Positions 53,649-62,095 of a stretch of 64,000 nt of DNA are shown here, one piece after another. The position numbers were made by a program, and so were the translations under genes. This stretch comes from Fretibacter rubidus (GTDB lineage: Bacteria > Pseudomonadota > Alphaproteobacteria > Caulobacterales > Maricaulaceae). The DNA is taken from contig NZ_CP163423.1 of NCBI RefSeq assembly GCF_041429785.1, positions 434,001 through 498,000 on the forward strand. The letters are read 5' to 3'. Under the pieces are notes generated by a model, which searched no databases, was not told the DNA's origin, and was given only the letters and a program-made list of their open reading frames with translations. Position 1 is the stretch's first letter. The number at the start of each line of letters is the position of its first letter.

Positions 53649-54451
53649 GGCTTTGTCACGTTAACTGAAAGAGCCGCAACTTTCTTCTGGGCGTCTTTCT
53701 TACTCGCAAGTGGATGCCGTCACGATGTCCCACTCGGTTCGAGCTCGTTGCCTGAATTTTCGAAGTGTCTTTCTTGAGATGAGATGGCGTCGGTGATTGA
53801 AGAGATTGTAGATTTGGCTGTGGGCTGAAAGCAGTTTTTGAGCTTTATGAACTGACCTGAATTTTTGTGCTTTTCGCTCTCGCCTTCGGATTGGAACGTG
53901 AGAGCATTCAGCTCGATTGTTCTTCCGTCCTCCAACGTCTTGGAGATGTTTCAATCCCAACTGTTTGAGAGCGGCTCCGTAAGATCCAAGTTTGTCCGTA
54001 ACGATGCGAGTGGGCTTAATGCCCTGGTTTCTGAGGAGTTTGCGCAGTAAACGTGTGGCGGCTTTTGCGTTTCTTCTGTGTTGAACAACTACATCGAGAA
54101 CAGTTCCTTCGTTGTCGACGGCCCGCCAAAGATAAACCATTTTCCCATTTATCTTGGTATAGACTTCATCCAAGTGCCAAACAGGCGAGGGGTTTTCTGA
54201 TCTCGATTTTATCCGTTTTGCTTACGTTGACCCAAACTTATCAACCTATCTCCTGACTGTTTCATAGGAAACTTCCACGCCGCGTTCTATCATGAGCTCT
54301 TCGACGTCGCGAAAGCTCAAATTAAACCTGAAATACATCCATACAGCCCGACGTATAACGTCCGGGTGGAAGCGATGGCGAGTATAGATTGAGGTTTTCA
54401 TCGCTAAAGTTTAGCGCATTGTCCGGAAGCCGGCATTAACGTGACAAAGCC
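53649..54451 (-). mobile_element. IS6-family insertion sequence, about 803 bp, inactive
   Basis: Perfect 16-bp terminal inverted repeats GGCTTTGTCACGTTAA (53649-53664 and 54436-54451) enclose a single transposase gene on the minus strand. The flanking eight bases differ (CTTGGAAC versus CCCTAAAG), so no target duplication remains. The transposase carries two stop codons. Confidence 0.85.
53700..54401 (-). pseudogene. IS6-family transposase with two in-frame stop codons
   Basis: Reading from ATG 54401 gives the IS6 N-terminus (RHRFHPDVIRRAVWMYFRFNLSFRDVEELMIERGVEVSYETVRR). The codon for the conserved Trp is then TAG, and a TAA follows nine codons later; the same frame continues as WHLDEVYTKINGKMVYLWRAVD to the end. 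DDE positions are visible as WHLDEVY, RIVTDKLGSY and the NRAECSH region. Total length, 234 codons, equals a normal IS6 transposase. The only uninterrupted piece is 53700-54173. Confidence 0.85.
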
Positions 54452-54724
54452 CCCTAAAGCGTCTAAATTGGCGTTTGAGCGGGTATGAGCTAAAAAATTA
54501 TGCGTACTGACACATCTCATATAGAGAATCTTTGTATAAGATTGCTTGCAGCTATTCGTGCGGAAGCTACAGTTCAAAGCATATTCAGTTATATCAAAAG
54601 ACATTTGGCTTTCGTCACTTGATTGTAAAAATAGATAAAGAGCAACCATTGCTTCATATAGGTCTCTCCAATCCAATTTAATTGAAAAGTTAAATTCCGC
54701 AGGAATTGATTTCGGTGGCTTCAC
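54452..54724 (-). pseudogene. Unknown gene fragment cut by the IS6 element
   Basis: From GTG 54724, preceded by AAAGGA, a frame of about 91 residues runs to the IS6 end (MKPPKSIPAEFNFSIKLDW..., then LYEAMVALYLFLQSSDES). It continues 15 residues into the IS before stopping. Not recognised. AT-rich. The good ribosome site makes it a possible real gene broken by the insertion, but it could be chance. Confidence 0.3.
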
Positions 54725-55277
54725 TCAATCCTTTCAGGTCAAAATGAACTTCAATTTTTAGTCTAAACTCAGCGAAGTCTAGAGACTTAAATAACCTCTT
54801 CCAAGTCGGTAATTTAACCTACAAACTTTGAGATATTAGGGTTTTATTTCTTAGCTATCTAAAAATTCATTTTTGCACCTATGGGCGTCTCCCTTCGCTA
54901 ACGCTGCGGGCCGGGCTGTCGTAAACCAAGCCCGCTTTGAGGTCTTGGCCATTCGGCTTCCATCCCTGACGCTCCCGCTATTGCGGGTTTACTTCAGGCG
55001 TCTGCTTGTCAGCAGACAATTCCGCATCCCGAAACAGGCTTGCTCCCTTCATTTTCGCCTTTGGCGAATGTGAAGAAAGCCGATCCCGCGCCGCTCATCT
55101 CGACCTCCGGCCGAGGATGAGACGGCGCGCGCTCTAAGCCGCGTCGGGGCTGCGGGCCTGCGCAACCTTTGACCCTTCGGCCAAGGGCCGCTTGGCGCCT
55201 GTATGCGCTCGCGCGTCCCGGTCGCTTCGCTTTGGGGTCGCTCGCTTATGTGTTTGGATGAAAAAATTGGAGAATGA
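54725..55277. repeat. Non-coding region with GC-rich module, diverged copy B
   Basis: The first part (to about 54885) is AT-rich with no gene. From 54886 to 55260 it is GC-rich and full of short inverted repeats (for example CTCATC-TCGACCTCCGGCCGAG-GATGAG near 55098-55121). It contains the module related to copy A at 53410-53475. No protein frame here resembles a known family. Confidence 0.45.
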
Positions 55278-55556
55278 TCAGCTTGTTTTGAAATGCCCGA
55301 AGATCATGAATACCCCAATGAGAATAAATCCTATTCCTGCAATCAATTTTAAAGGCATGGTAGATAAGTATTTATCAGCACTGGCCCCTAAGATAACAGC
55401 TAAAGCGGTTGAAAGACCAGTGCCGAGGACGCTGCTAAAAAGACAAACGCTTTATTGGATGTCCCGTCCGTTGAAAATAACACGGTCGCGAGTTGAGTTT
55501 TATCGCCTAGCTCTGCCAAAAAAAACTGTCAGAAATATTGTAAGATATACGTTCAT
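55278..55556 (-). pseudogene. TMEM165/GDT1 (UPF0016) family membrane protein, two frameshifts
   Basis: Joining three frames gives a typical single-repeat UPF0016 protein: MNVYLTIFLTVFF from ATG 55556, then LAELGDKTQLATVLFS with the hallmark ELGDKTQ motif, then LSTALAVILGASADKYLSTMPLKLIAGIGF to the TGA at 55278-55280. One frame change falls in an A8/T8 run near 55517-55525 and another near 55416. About 92 residues in total, the length of short GDT1-like transporters (Mn2+/Ca2+ homeostasis). AAAGG precedes the start. Either a decayed gene or, less likely, two sequencing indels. Confidence 0.75.
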
Positions 55557-55929
55557 ATTATGTGGCCTTTGAATTTCATTGGGTGCGTGTCTAATCTACT
55601 TATAGTGTCTGAATCCACGTCTGAAAATCTAAAGACTTGAAAGCTCTCTATGGGCGGCCCTAGCGGGCCAACTTTATTGGTTTTGTTCCCTCCTCGGGGG
55701 ACGGCGGTAAGCGGTCGGCCAATCTGGCGACGGGCAGTCCCGCCGCAAGGCCTTTGGCCAAAGTCGTCTAGGTCTCTTTACATTGTAATACCAAAAACCT
55801 TGCGGCGTGCCTTTTTACCCGTCGCCTGACTGGCCTCTTGCCGCTTCCCCCCGCCCCCTGCGGGGGAACGTGCTGCGTCCGATTGGGCGCTTCGCGCCGC
55901 ATTTCGCGGACGGTTTTGGAGACAGCCCG
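55557..55929. other. Non-coding stretch before ardA
   Basis: About 370 bases with short GC-rich hairpins (GGCCC-TAGC-GGGCC at 55656-55669) and no supportable gene. It presumably holds the promoter of the ardA operon. The open frame of ardA extends up to 55807, but the ArdA-like part begins later. Confidence 0.4.
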
Positions 55930-56535
55930 ATGACACTTTGCCAAGCCGAGAGCCAGACCCCTTTTGACCATCAGCCGCCAACCATCCCGCCACAGGGCAT
56001 TGAGAGCGGAAGTGTTACGCCGCCAGACCCTAACCCTATCCGCATTTATGTGGCTTGCCTTGCCGCTTATAATAACGGCCATTTGCACGGCGAGTGGATA
56101 GAGGTCACTGACGAGGCCAGTATTTGGGAAGCGGTGCAAGCGATGCTGTTTGCATCCCCGATAGACGGGGCCGAGGAATGGGCCATTCACGACTATGAGG
56201 GTTTTGAAGGCGCAGAGGTTGGCGAGTATTACAGCTTTGCCAATGTTGTGGAGCTTGCCGAATATATCACCGAGCGCGGCGAATTAGGGGCGCAAGTCCT
56301 CAATTATTACGGCGGTAATATCGAAGACGCCAAATCCCGCTTTGATGAATATGCGGGAGAATATGATAGCCTAGAGGCTTACGCCGAAGAACTGACCGAG
56401 CAGTCAGGCTTAGAAATTCCGGAAAGCCTTGCAAACTACATCGACTATAAAGCGATGGCGCATGACTATGAGCAGTCAGGCGACTTTCTAACTTTTGAGG
56501 TCAGCGGTTCTGTTCATATTTTTTGGGCGCATTGA
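55930..56535 (+). CDS. ardA: ArdA-like antirestriction protein
   Basis: A 201-residue acidic protein from ATG 55930, preceded by GGAGAC. The ArdA pattern is clear: IRIYVACLAAYNNGHLHGEWIEV near the N-terminus, EEWAIHDYEGF in the middle and a C-terminal domain rich in Glu/Asp/Tyr (VELAEYITERGE, YDSLEAYAEEL). ArdA mimics DNA and blocks type I restriction enzymes when a conjugative element enters a new host. It opens a tight run of small genes (gaps of 1 base or overlaps), typical of the early-transfer region of ICEs. Confidence 0.88.
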   Translation: MTLCQAESQTPFDHQPPTIPPQGIESGSVTPPDPNPIRIYVACLAAYNNGHLHGEWIEVTDEASIWEAVQAMLFASPIDGAEEWAIHDYEGFEGAEVGEYYSFANVVELAEYITERGELGAQVLNYYGGNIEDAKSRFDEYAGEYDSLEAYAEELTEQSGLEIPESLANYIDYKAMAHDYEQSGDFLTFEVSGSVHIFWAH

Positions 56536-56536
56536 G

Positions 56537-56731
56537 ATGGCCCGCTATCAAGTAAAGCCCCGCGAGGACGGGCGCGGCCCGTATCGGTGGAGCCACGTTG
56601 TCAAACGTCACGCCCAATTAAGACAGGGCACGATTTACACCCAAATGGGCGACGACTTAGACCCCCAAGACTCCACCAAATTACGCGAACTCTGCGACAC
56701 CGCAGGGTTTGAGGTGCGGAGGGTTGCATGA
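56537..56731 (+). CDS. Small basic protein of unknown function
   Basis: A 64-residue protein starting one base after the ardA stop. It is basic and charged (MARYQVKPREDGRGPYRWSHVVKRHAQLRQG...), with no recognised domain. Its stop overlaps the next start (ATGA), indicating translational coupling. Probably an accessory gene of the conjugative element. Confidence 0.6.
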   Translation: MARYQVKPREDGRGPYRWSHVVKRHAQLRQGTIYTQMGDDLDPQDSTKLRELCDTAGFEVRRVA

Positions 56732-57204
56732 CCTTTACGCAAAAATTTGATGACTATGTTTGCATTGGCGACATCATCTCTTGCACCGTGGACGGTTACA
56801 CCATAACGGCCCGTATTGCCCATGATGAGACTCCAGACGCGCCCGACGAGCGTCAGGACGGATTCTGGCCTAGCCTCTATAAAGATGATGCGGGGTTTAT
56901 CGGGTCAGGCAATGGATGGCGGGATCGCTTTGACGCGGCTCAAGCCCGCGCCGAGCGCGTTATGACCGCGTGGAAAAATGACGAATGGTTTTATTGCGGC
57001 GTCGTTTTATCCGTAGCGCTTGAGAGCATCACACTCGACAGATTTGCGGCAAGCCTATGGGGCATTGAGGCGAACTATCCCGATAGGGACAACGCCTATC
57101 TTACCGAAGTCGCGAATGAACTTTTACCCGAAGCTATCGCCGAGGCAAAAGCGGAGCGGGCGCGGCAATGCTCTATCCTATGTCAAACTGAGAGCGCGGC
57201 ATGA
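56728..57204 (+). CDS. Unknown protein of the ICE accessory operon
   Basis: A 158-residue protein overlapping its neighbours on both sides by four bases. It has GDIISCTVDGYTITARIAHDE, GFWPSLYKDDAGFIG, and a conserved-looking AWKNDEWFYCGVVLSV. Similar short proteins occur beside ardA and ParB-like genes in alphaproteobacterial ICEs, but no function is known. No signal peptide or membrane segment was seen. Confidence 0.65.
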   Translation: MTFTQKFDDYVCIGDIISCTVDGYTITARIAHDETPDAPDERQDGFWPSLYKDDAGFIGSGNGWRDRFDAAQARAERVMTAWKNDEWFYCGVVLSVALESITLDRFAASLWGIEANYPDRDNAYLTEVANELLPEAIAEAKAERARQCSILCQTESAA

Positions 57205-57449
57205 CCCGCCAGTTTGAAACAACAGAGGTTGGGAGCCAGAGCCTGATTGATGGAGTTCGCCCCGTCAGTTTGGGCGAGAAACTGACCGCCCGAACCGCGC
57301 ACCCCATGACTCCCAAACGCAACCCCCATGCAGGGCAGAAGTGCATTGTTTTTCCATTTTGCGACCACGGCTTCTTTGACGGCGCGGGACAAGTGAGGGC
57401 TCCAGTGGAGCGCTCACCCCCGAACGCCGTGCGCAAATTGACTTGTTAG
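57201..57449 (+). CDS. Small unknown protein (GVRPVSLGEKL-type)
   Basis: An 82-residue protein whose ATG overlaps the previous stop. The core SLIDGVRPVSLGEKLTARTAHPM...CDHGFFDGAG resembles short proteins that often precede ParB-like genes in these elements. The C-terminal about 20 residues (ERSPPNAVRKLTC) look poorly conserved and may reflect a changed reading frame. Function unknown. Confidence 0.5.
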   Translation: MTRQFETTEVGSQSLIDGVRPVSLGEKLTARTAHPMTPKRNPHAGQKCIVFPFCDHGFFDGAGQVRAPVERSPPNAVRKLTC

Positions 57450-57497
57450 ACCTCATTTCAACCCAAACCCAAACCCAAACCAACTAAGGAGGCTCCT

Positions 57498-59249
57498 ATG
57501 AGCAAACCATTCGACTTAAAATTCATTCCCTTCTCTCAATTGCATATCTCAAAACTAAATATGCGCCACAGCGAAACGGCCCCTGAAATTGACGACATTT
57601 TGCCAAGCGTGAAAGAGCGCGGCATCCGTCAGCCGTTAATCGTGCGGCGCGAGGGCGGCACAGCCAAGAAACCCAAATACGGCATCGTCGCAGGACGCCG
57701 CCGTCACTTCTGCCTCGCTACGCTTGCAGAGCAAGGCACGGACATCGCCGATGTGCCTTGTTGCGTCATGGACGCCAAAGATGATGCACTCGCAATTGAG
57801 ACAAGCATTATCGAGAACGTGGCGCGATTAGCGCCCACGGAGATGGAGCAATATGAAGCCTTTTCAGCCCTAGCGGAGAAAGGCCAAAGCGTGGACGATA
57901 TTGCCGCCGTGTTTGGCATTACGGCCAATTCCGTCAAACGCCGCTTGGCATTAGGCGCGCTTATTCCCGGTGTGCGCGAAGCCTATTCCAATCAGCAGAT
58001 TGACGCGGCGTCTATTCGTGTTTTGACGATGGCGACAGAGGAGCGGCAAGCCGAGTGGTTAGCCCTGTTCAATTCAGATGATTATTGTCCGACAGGTCAC
58101 CAGATTAAGGCATGGCTGACAGGCGGCGGTGTCATTACCACAGAAGTCGCCTTGTTTAATGTGGCCGAATATACAGGCACAATCCTGACAGATTTGTTCG
58201 GTGACCACGGCCAATTTGCCGATGTGGAGCACTTTTGGGAATCCCAAAACGCGGCCATCGCCAAAGAAGTTGAGACCTATAAAGCGGACGGATGGAAAGA
58301 GGTCATCTTAGGAGAGCGTGGTCGTCACTTTCCGACTTATTGCCACGTCCACCATCCCAAGGAACAAGGCGGCAGAGTCTATATCGAGACGCGCGATAGC
58401 GGCGAAGTATTATTCCATGAAGGTTATATCACCGACAAAGAGGCGCAGACCATACGCCGTGCCTTATCAAATGGGCAGAGCGAGGACGCGAAGGCGTCAA
58501 AGACAAGCAAACCCGAAATGTCAGGCCCGATGTCAGACTATATGAACTTGCACCGCCACAGTATTGCGAGGGCCGAGTTGATTAAGCGTCCTGATTTGGC
58601 CTTGCGTCTGTCTGTTGCGCATATGATATGCGGAGCGCGGAACTGGAAAATCGATGGCAAAAGCCCCCGAAGCCGCAAACCAGAAACCCAAGCCAGTGTG
58701 GAAGCCAGTAAGGCGGAAGGCTTACTGGCCGAGGAACGCCAAGCGGTCTGCGACCTGCTTGGACTGTCGCAGGAGCATCCGCAACTCTACTACCGCTATG
58801 AAAGCCCCTATGATGTTTGCGAGATATTTGCGCGGCTTTTGACTTTGGAAGATGCAGACGTGTTACGCATCCAAGCCTTTTGTCTCTGCGAGACATTGGC
58901 CGTGGATAGCAGTGAAGTGGAAGCTATCGGCATCCTGACTGCGCCAGACTTTGGCGAGTATTGGACGCCCGATGAGGCTTTCTTTGCACTTTTGCGCGAC
59001 AAGCCGACGATTAATGCAATGGTCAAAGACATAGCAGGAAAATCGGTGGCTGATAGCGCTGTGACGGACACAGCGAAACTGCAAAAGCAGATTATCAAGA
59101 ACCGTATGGCAGGGCATGGCGTCAAAGAGGCAAGCCCTGACTGGCTCCCAAGATGGGCCGCTTTCCCCGCCAAGCCTTATAAGGCTATTGATGGATGCGC
59201 CCCCGCAGAGCGGGCGCGGCGCATTGATAAGATGTTCAAACCCGCTTGA
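57498..59249 (+). CDS. ParB/RepB/Spo0J-type protein of the ICE
   Basis: A 583-residue protein after an AAGGAGG ribosome site. The ParB N-terminal domain (about residues 10-110) shows IRQPLIVRREGG, the catalytic-box-like GIVAGRRRHFCL and IETSIIENVARLAPTEMEQYEAF; an HTH region follows (SVDDIAAVFGITANSVKRRLAL). The long C-terminal half is of unknown role. ParB-like proteins of this size in ICEs may act in partition, plasmid-like maintenance or gene regulation; no ParA gene was seen nearby. A strong terminator follows at 59273. Confidence 0.88.
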   Translation: MSKPFDLKFIPFSQLHISKLNMRHSETAPEIDDILPSVKERGIRQPLIVRREGGTAKKPKYGIVAGRRRHFCLATLAEQGTDIADVPCCVMDAKDDALAIETSIIENVARLAPTEMEQYEAFSALAEKGQSVDDIAAVFGITANSVKRRLALGALIPGVREAYSNQQIDAASIRVLTMATEERQAEWLALFNSDDYCPTGHQIKAWLTGGGVITTEVALFNVAEYTGTILTDLFGDHGQFADVEHFWESQNAAIAKEVETYKADGWKEVILGERGRHFPTYCHVHHPKEQGGRVYIETRDSGEVLFHEGYITDKEAQTIRRALSNGQSEDAKASKTSKPEMSGPMSDYMNLHRHSIARAELIKRPDLALRLSVAHMICGARNWKIDGKSPRSRKPETQASVEASKAEGLLAEERQAVCDLLGLSQEHPQLYYRYESPYDVCEIFARLLTLEDADVLRIQAFCLCETLAVDSSEVEAIGILTAPDFGEYWTPDEAFFALLRDKPTINAMVKDIAGKSVADSAVTDTAKLQKQIIKNRMAGHGVKEASPDWLPRWAAFPAKPYKAIDGCAPAERARRIDKMFKPA

Positions 59250-59272
59250 CCTTGCGGCAAAGAGACAACTGA

Positions 59273-59300
59273 AAAGCCCCCGCCATTTGGCGGGGGCTTT
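59273..59300 (+). terminator. Rho-independent terminator after the ParB-like gene
   Basis: A perfect 12-bp stem AAAGCCCCCGCC / GGCGGGGGCTTT with loop ATTT, 24 bases after the ParB-like stop. The A and T runs at both ends make it work in either direction. Confidence 0.85.
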
Positions 59301-59384
59301 GCTTTATGGAAGACCCAAGCAAACGTGCGGCGAGCGGCGGTTGACCGCAAGAGCCAGACTTTACGACCAAAAAAATCCCGCATC

Positions 59385-59764
59385 TGTGTTCGCCAAGGCG
59401 GGGTCATGCGAGGCAGGATTTAAACGGCTTGCAGGTTCCAGAGGCGCAAATTCAAAATGCCTCTTTGTCATAAGTCTGTTCAAGATTGGCAGAGAGACTT
59501 TACATTGTGCCGAAGATCGGAGGGGCAAAGGCTGGCGAGATATACGCTTTACCATACCCGTCTTAGCAGTCTTGACCCAGCCGCAGGAGCCGCCAATGTC
59601 CTATCCAAGCGTATCCACAATCCGACTGTAAAGGGCCGTGCCGCGCCCTCTCTATTGTCATAGGCGATATTGTCGACGCGGGGCGCAGGCCGGCAAGGCT
59701 AAGGGTATAAGGACAAAACTACCCGCTTCATTTTGCATATGAACATATCCAAGCGCTTGCACCA
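59385..59764 (-). pseudogene. Degenerate DUF736 gene copy, inverted
   Basis: The minus strand from ATG 59764 reads MVQALGYVHMQNEAGSF, matching the intact DUF736 start at 60068 (MAQALGYVTKNETGNF), then goes out of frame and meets stops. Nucleotide similarity to the intact gene continues to about 59430 and beyond its stop into its terminator region (to about 59385). The two copies point away from each other with about 300 bases between. No gene was seen in 59301-59384 or 59765-60067. Confidence 0.82.
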
Positions 59765-60067
59765 TGATCCCACGCGTCTCAAAATCACATCAACAAAATG
59801 GTTGGAGGAAGCCAAATTCCCTGCTGATGTCAAAATAACCTGCCCAAAACCTGCTCTGCCGAATAGGCGTCGTGTCACTCTTTTCCTCTCGTCCATTCCG
59901 TAGGAATGAACAATTCATCGCGAAACAAAAGAGCGCCTCTTTGGCCTATCTCCACTGCGTTCCGGGACGCTTCGCGCCTCTGCAAATCAGAACTTGGGGC
60001 GGACGGTTTTTGTCAGCAGGGAGATTGGCTCCCAAGATTTAGCTGACATAATTTGGAGACTGAAACC

Positions 60068-60394
60068 ATGGCACAAGCACTTGGATATGTAACGAAAAAC
60101 GAAACGGGTAACTTTGCAGGCACCCTTAACCTTGGCGGCGCGTCCCGCATCAACATTGTCAGCAATGACAATAAAGAGAGCGAGGCCCAGCCCGACTTTC
60201 GGATTGTTGATACGCTCGGACAAGACATTGGCGGCGGCTGGTTCAAGACCGCCAAGACGAGCGGTAAAGAATATATCTCGCTCACCTTCGCCCATCCGAC
60301 CCTCGGTCCGCGTAAAGTCTACGCCAATCTCGGACAGGCTTATGGCAAAGAGGCGGATGAATTTGCGATCCTCTGGAACCCGCTAGACGCTTAA
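60068..60394 (+). CDS. DUF736 family protein
   Basis: A 108-residue protein from ATG 60068, with GGAG nine bases upstream; a TTG at 60053 is a weaker start. It matches the DUF736 pattern: GYVTKNETGNFAGTL, KESEAQPDFRIV, EIGGGWFKTAK-like DIGGGWFKTAKTSGKEYISLTFAHPTLGPRKVYANLG. DUF736 proteins are abundant in alphaproteobacterial ICEs and plasmids and lie near parB and relaxase genes; their function is unknown, possibly nucleic-acid binding. A terminator follows at once. Confidence 0.92.
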   Translation: MAQALGYVTKNETGNFAGTLNLGGASRINIVSNDNKESEAQPDFRIVDTLGQDIGGGWFKTAKTSGKEYISLTFAHPTLGPRKVYANLGQAYGKEADEFAILWNPLDA

Positions 60395-60410
60395 TCCCGC
60401 CTCGCAAGCC

Positions 60411-60442
60411 CCCGCATCGGCTCACGCCGATGCGGGTTTTTT
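60411..60442 (+). terminator. Rho-independent terminator after DUF736
   Basis: An 11-bp stem CCCGCATCGGC / GCCGATGCGGG with TCAC loop and six T at 60437-60442. A decayed version accompanies the inverted DUF736 copy near 59385-59410. Confidence 0.85.
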
Positions 60443-60491
60443 GTGCCGAAAGTTGCAAATTTGTGTAATTTATTATACACTCATAGGTATT

Positions 60492-61286
60492 ATGGGCGCG
60501 TTGAACCTGATGGAAAGCACGTCTCTGCAAAGTTATGCGGGATATGCTTGGGAGTTTTTAAGGCTAAATCCGAAGTATCGGATGAGCTTTGAACGTAGCC
60601 GCTCGGCCCAAGGTCCACCTAAAAAACTAATCAATGGCGGTTACCTCTTTCAGTCAAAGTCCACGTCAAAAGCCGCTGAAAAATGGGGCCTGCAATACTT
60701 CGCAGACCCGGCCTTAGACTATTTGCACGCACCTGTTTTTTGGACGGAAAAAGCGTTCCCTAAGAGCCTTGCCATAGGTGTAGAACCTATAAATTCTGCG
60801 AACATATCAAACAAATCTATCCAGTTTTCAGATATTTCTTGCACACGCCACCACTTGCTGACGGCGAATGGTTTACGCCAAACTGTTTTAAAATCATCTC
60901 ATTATTGGCTACAATTTTTCGGATATCCCAAGATACCCTCAGATGAAAAAGGGCGCATTATTGTCCATGTTGACGGCGGCATAGGTCTGCGAAAGCGCTT
61001 GGATGTTTTGGGCTTTCTCGCAGATTTAAGAGATAAAAAGCCTGTTTACAGTGAATATGAGAATACCACGCAGAGCTATGAAAACCTCCAGTTTTACTGG
61101 GAAACGCTTGCCCTTCGGACAAAAGTCATAAGCTACCGGGGAATGGCAGAAATAATGTTTGGCAAAGACCGGGTTATGCAAGAGTGGGATAATAACGGAT
61201 GTAGTTTGAAATCAAAAATTGTTCGGGCCTGTGCCAGAGGTAACGAGCTTAGTCAGCATGGCTATCTTGATTTGTTGAAAAAATAG
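60492..61286 (+). CDS. DUF6499/DUF2285-type regulator-like protein
   Basis: A 264-residue protein from ATG 60492; the frame is open from 60441. The N-terminus YAGYAWEFLRLNPKYR plus KWGLQYFADPALDYLHAPVFW fits the domain often called transcriptional regulator/DUF6499. The C-terminal half (RLDVLGFLADLRDKK, TLALRTKVISYRGMAEIMFGKDRV, LKSKIVRACARGNELSQHGYLDLL) fits DUF2285. Such proteins accompany HTH genes in rhizobial and caulobacterial ICEs and are thought to regulate transfer or excision. Position before the HTH gene agrees. Confidence 0.82.
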   Translation: MGALNLMESTSLQSYAGYAWEFLRLNPKYRMSFERSRSAQGPPKKLINGGYLFQSKSTSKAAEKWGLQYFADPALDYLHAPVFWTEKAFPKSLAIGVEPINSANISNKSIQFSDISCTRHHLLTANGLRQTVLKSSHYWLQFFGYPKIPSDEKGRIIVHVDGGIGLRKRLDVLGFLADLRDKKPVYSEYENTTQSYENLQFYWETLALRTKVISYRGMAEIMFGKDRVMQEWDNNGCSLKSKIVRACARGNELSQHGYLDLLKK

Positions 61287-61407
61287 CCTTCCATTTCTTG
61301 TGGGGTTACGAATCTCTCTGCCAAATAATCGGCACTTCCAAAATACTAAAAGCTGTGTCTCGAATCACTACACCCCGTCATGGTTTGTCCATGAAGGGGA
61401 AAAGTGA

Positions 61408-61650
61408 ATGGAGAAAACTATGGGAGAAGCAATTGAATGCCCCTTTTTAACCGCTGAAGAGGCCGCTGTATTTTTAGGCCTTCAGAAGCGAACTTTAGAC
61501 AATATGAGATGGAAAGGCACGGGGCCGCGTTATCGTAAACATGGCACGCGCGTCTTCTACCATCCTGATGATCTGACGTTTTATTCAAACTCGCGAGACT
61601 GTCATTCGGGACCAAAAATACCGGAAAAGTCGGGCCGTGACTTCGGATAA
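61408..61650 (+). CDS. Helix-turn-helix DNA-binding protein (AlpA/excisionase-like)
   Basis: An 80-residue protein; a second in-frame ATG lies at 61420. The HTH_17/MerR-like pattern is FLTAEEAAVFLGLQKRTLDNMRWKGTGPRYRKHGTRVFYHPDDL. Such small proteins act as excisionase or transcriptional activator of ICE genes. Its end overlaps the DUF2840 start by 14 bases, an unusual direct junction discussed under findings. Confidence 0.87.
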   Translation: MEKTMGEAIECPFLTAEEAAVFLGLQKRTLDNMRWKGTGPRYRKHGTRVFYHPDDLTFYSNSRDCHSGPKIPEKSGRDFG

Positions 61651-62095
61651 ATATACATGTGTCTATCTGCATTATGTGCAGAATAGAATTAACCATCGAC
61701 TGCGCTTTGGTATCCCGCAGAAGGTGGTCACGATCGATAAACGCCGCAAAATAGCCTGCTTCACTGCCGGGCAAATACTTGGGTATAGCCGTTGGTCAGG
61801 TAATAAATATGGCACGCAGGATTGGCGATTTTGCGTGGTGAGAACGGGGCAATCAGGCCCTTTAAATCTCACGGAAGGGATTAAACCTGCCGCCCAGTCA
61901 TTGCTTTGCGTTACAGGTAAGGCGGCTGTGAAGCGCAGTTTAAACGCTATCGATAGTATTGAAAAACAACTTGCCAGCGGTCTTGAATCGGTTCCCGCGA
62001 GTTATTGGCTCGGGGTCTCAAATGCCTTGATGACGAAACAGGCACTGCCAAATTTACCGCGATATTTACGCAAACAGGAGGGCGTTTCATGCTGA
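61637..62095 (+). CDS. DUF2840 family protein
   Basis: A 152-residue protein with GTG start. It fits DUF2840: HYVQNRINHRLRFGIPQKVVTIDKRRKIACFTAGQILGYSRWSGNKYGTQDW and the C-terminal PASYWLGVSNALMTKQALP. DUF2840 genes are found almost only between partition genes and traF in alphaproteobacterial conjugative elements; function unknown. Its end overlaps the traF start by seven bases. Confidence 0.85.
   Translation: MTSDKYTCVYLHYVQNRINHRLRFGIPQKVVTIDKRRKIACFTAGQILGYSRWSGNKYGTQDWRFCVVRTGQSGPLNLTEGIKPAAQSLLCVTGKAAVKRSLNAIDSIEKQLASGLESVPASYWLGVSNALMTKQALPNLPRYLRKQEGVSC

Noticed and set aside
59116-59663. Plus-strand frames across 59.1-59.7 kb as possible genes
   Set aside because: The sequence is explained by the end of the ParB-like gene, a terminator and the inverted DUF736 pseudogene.
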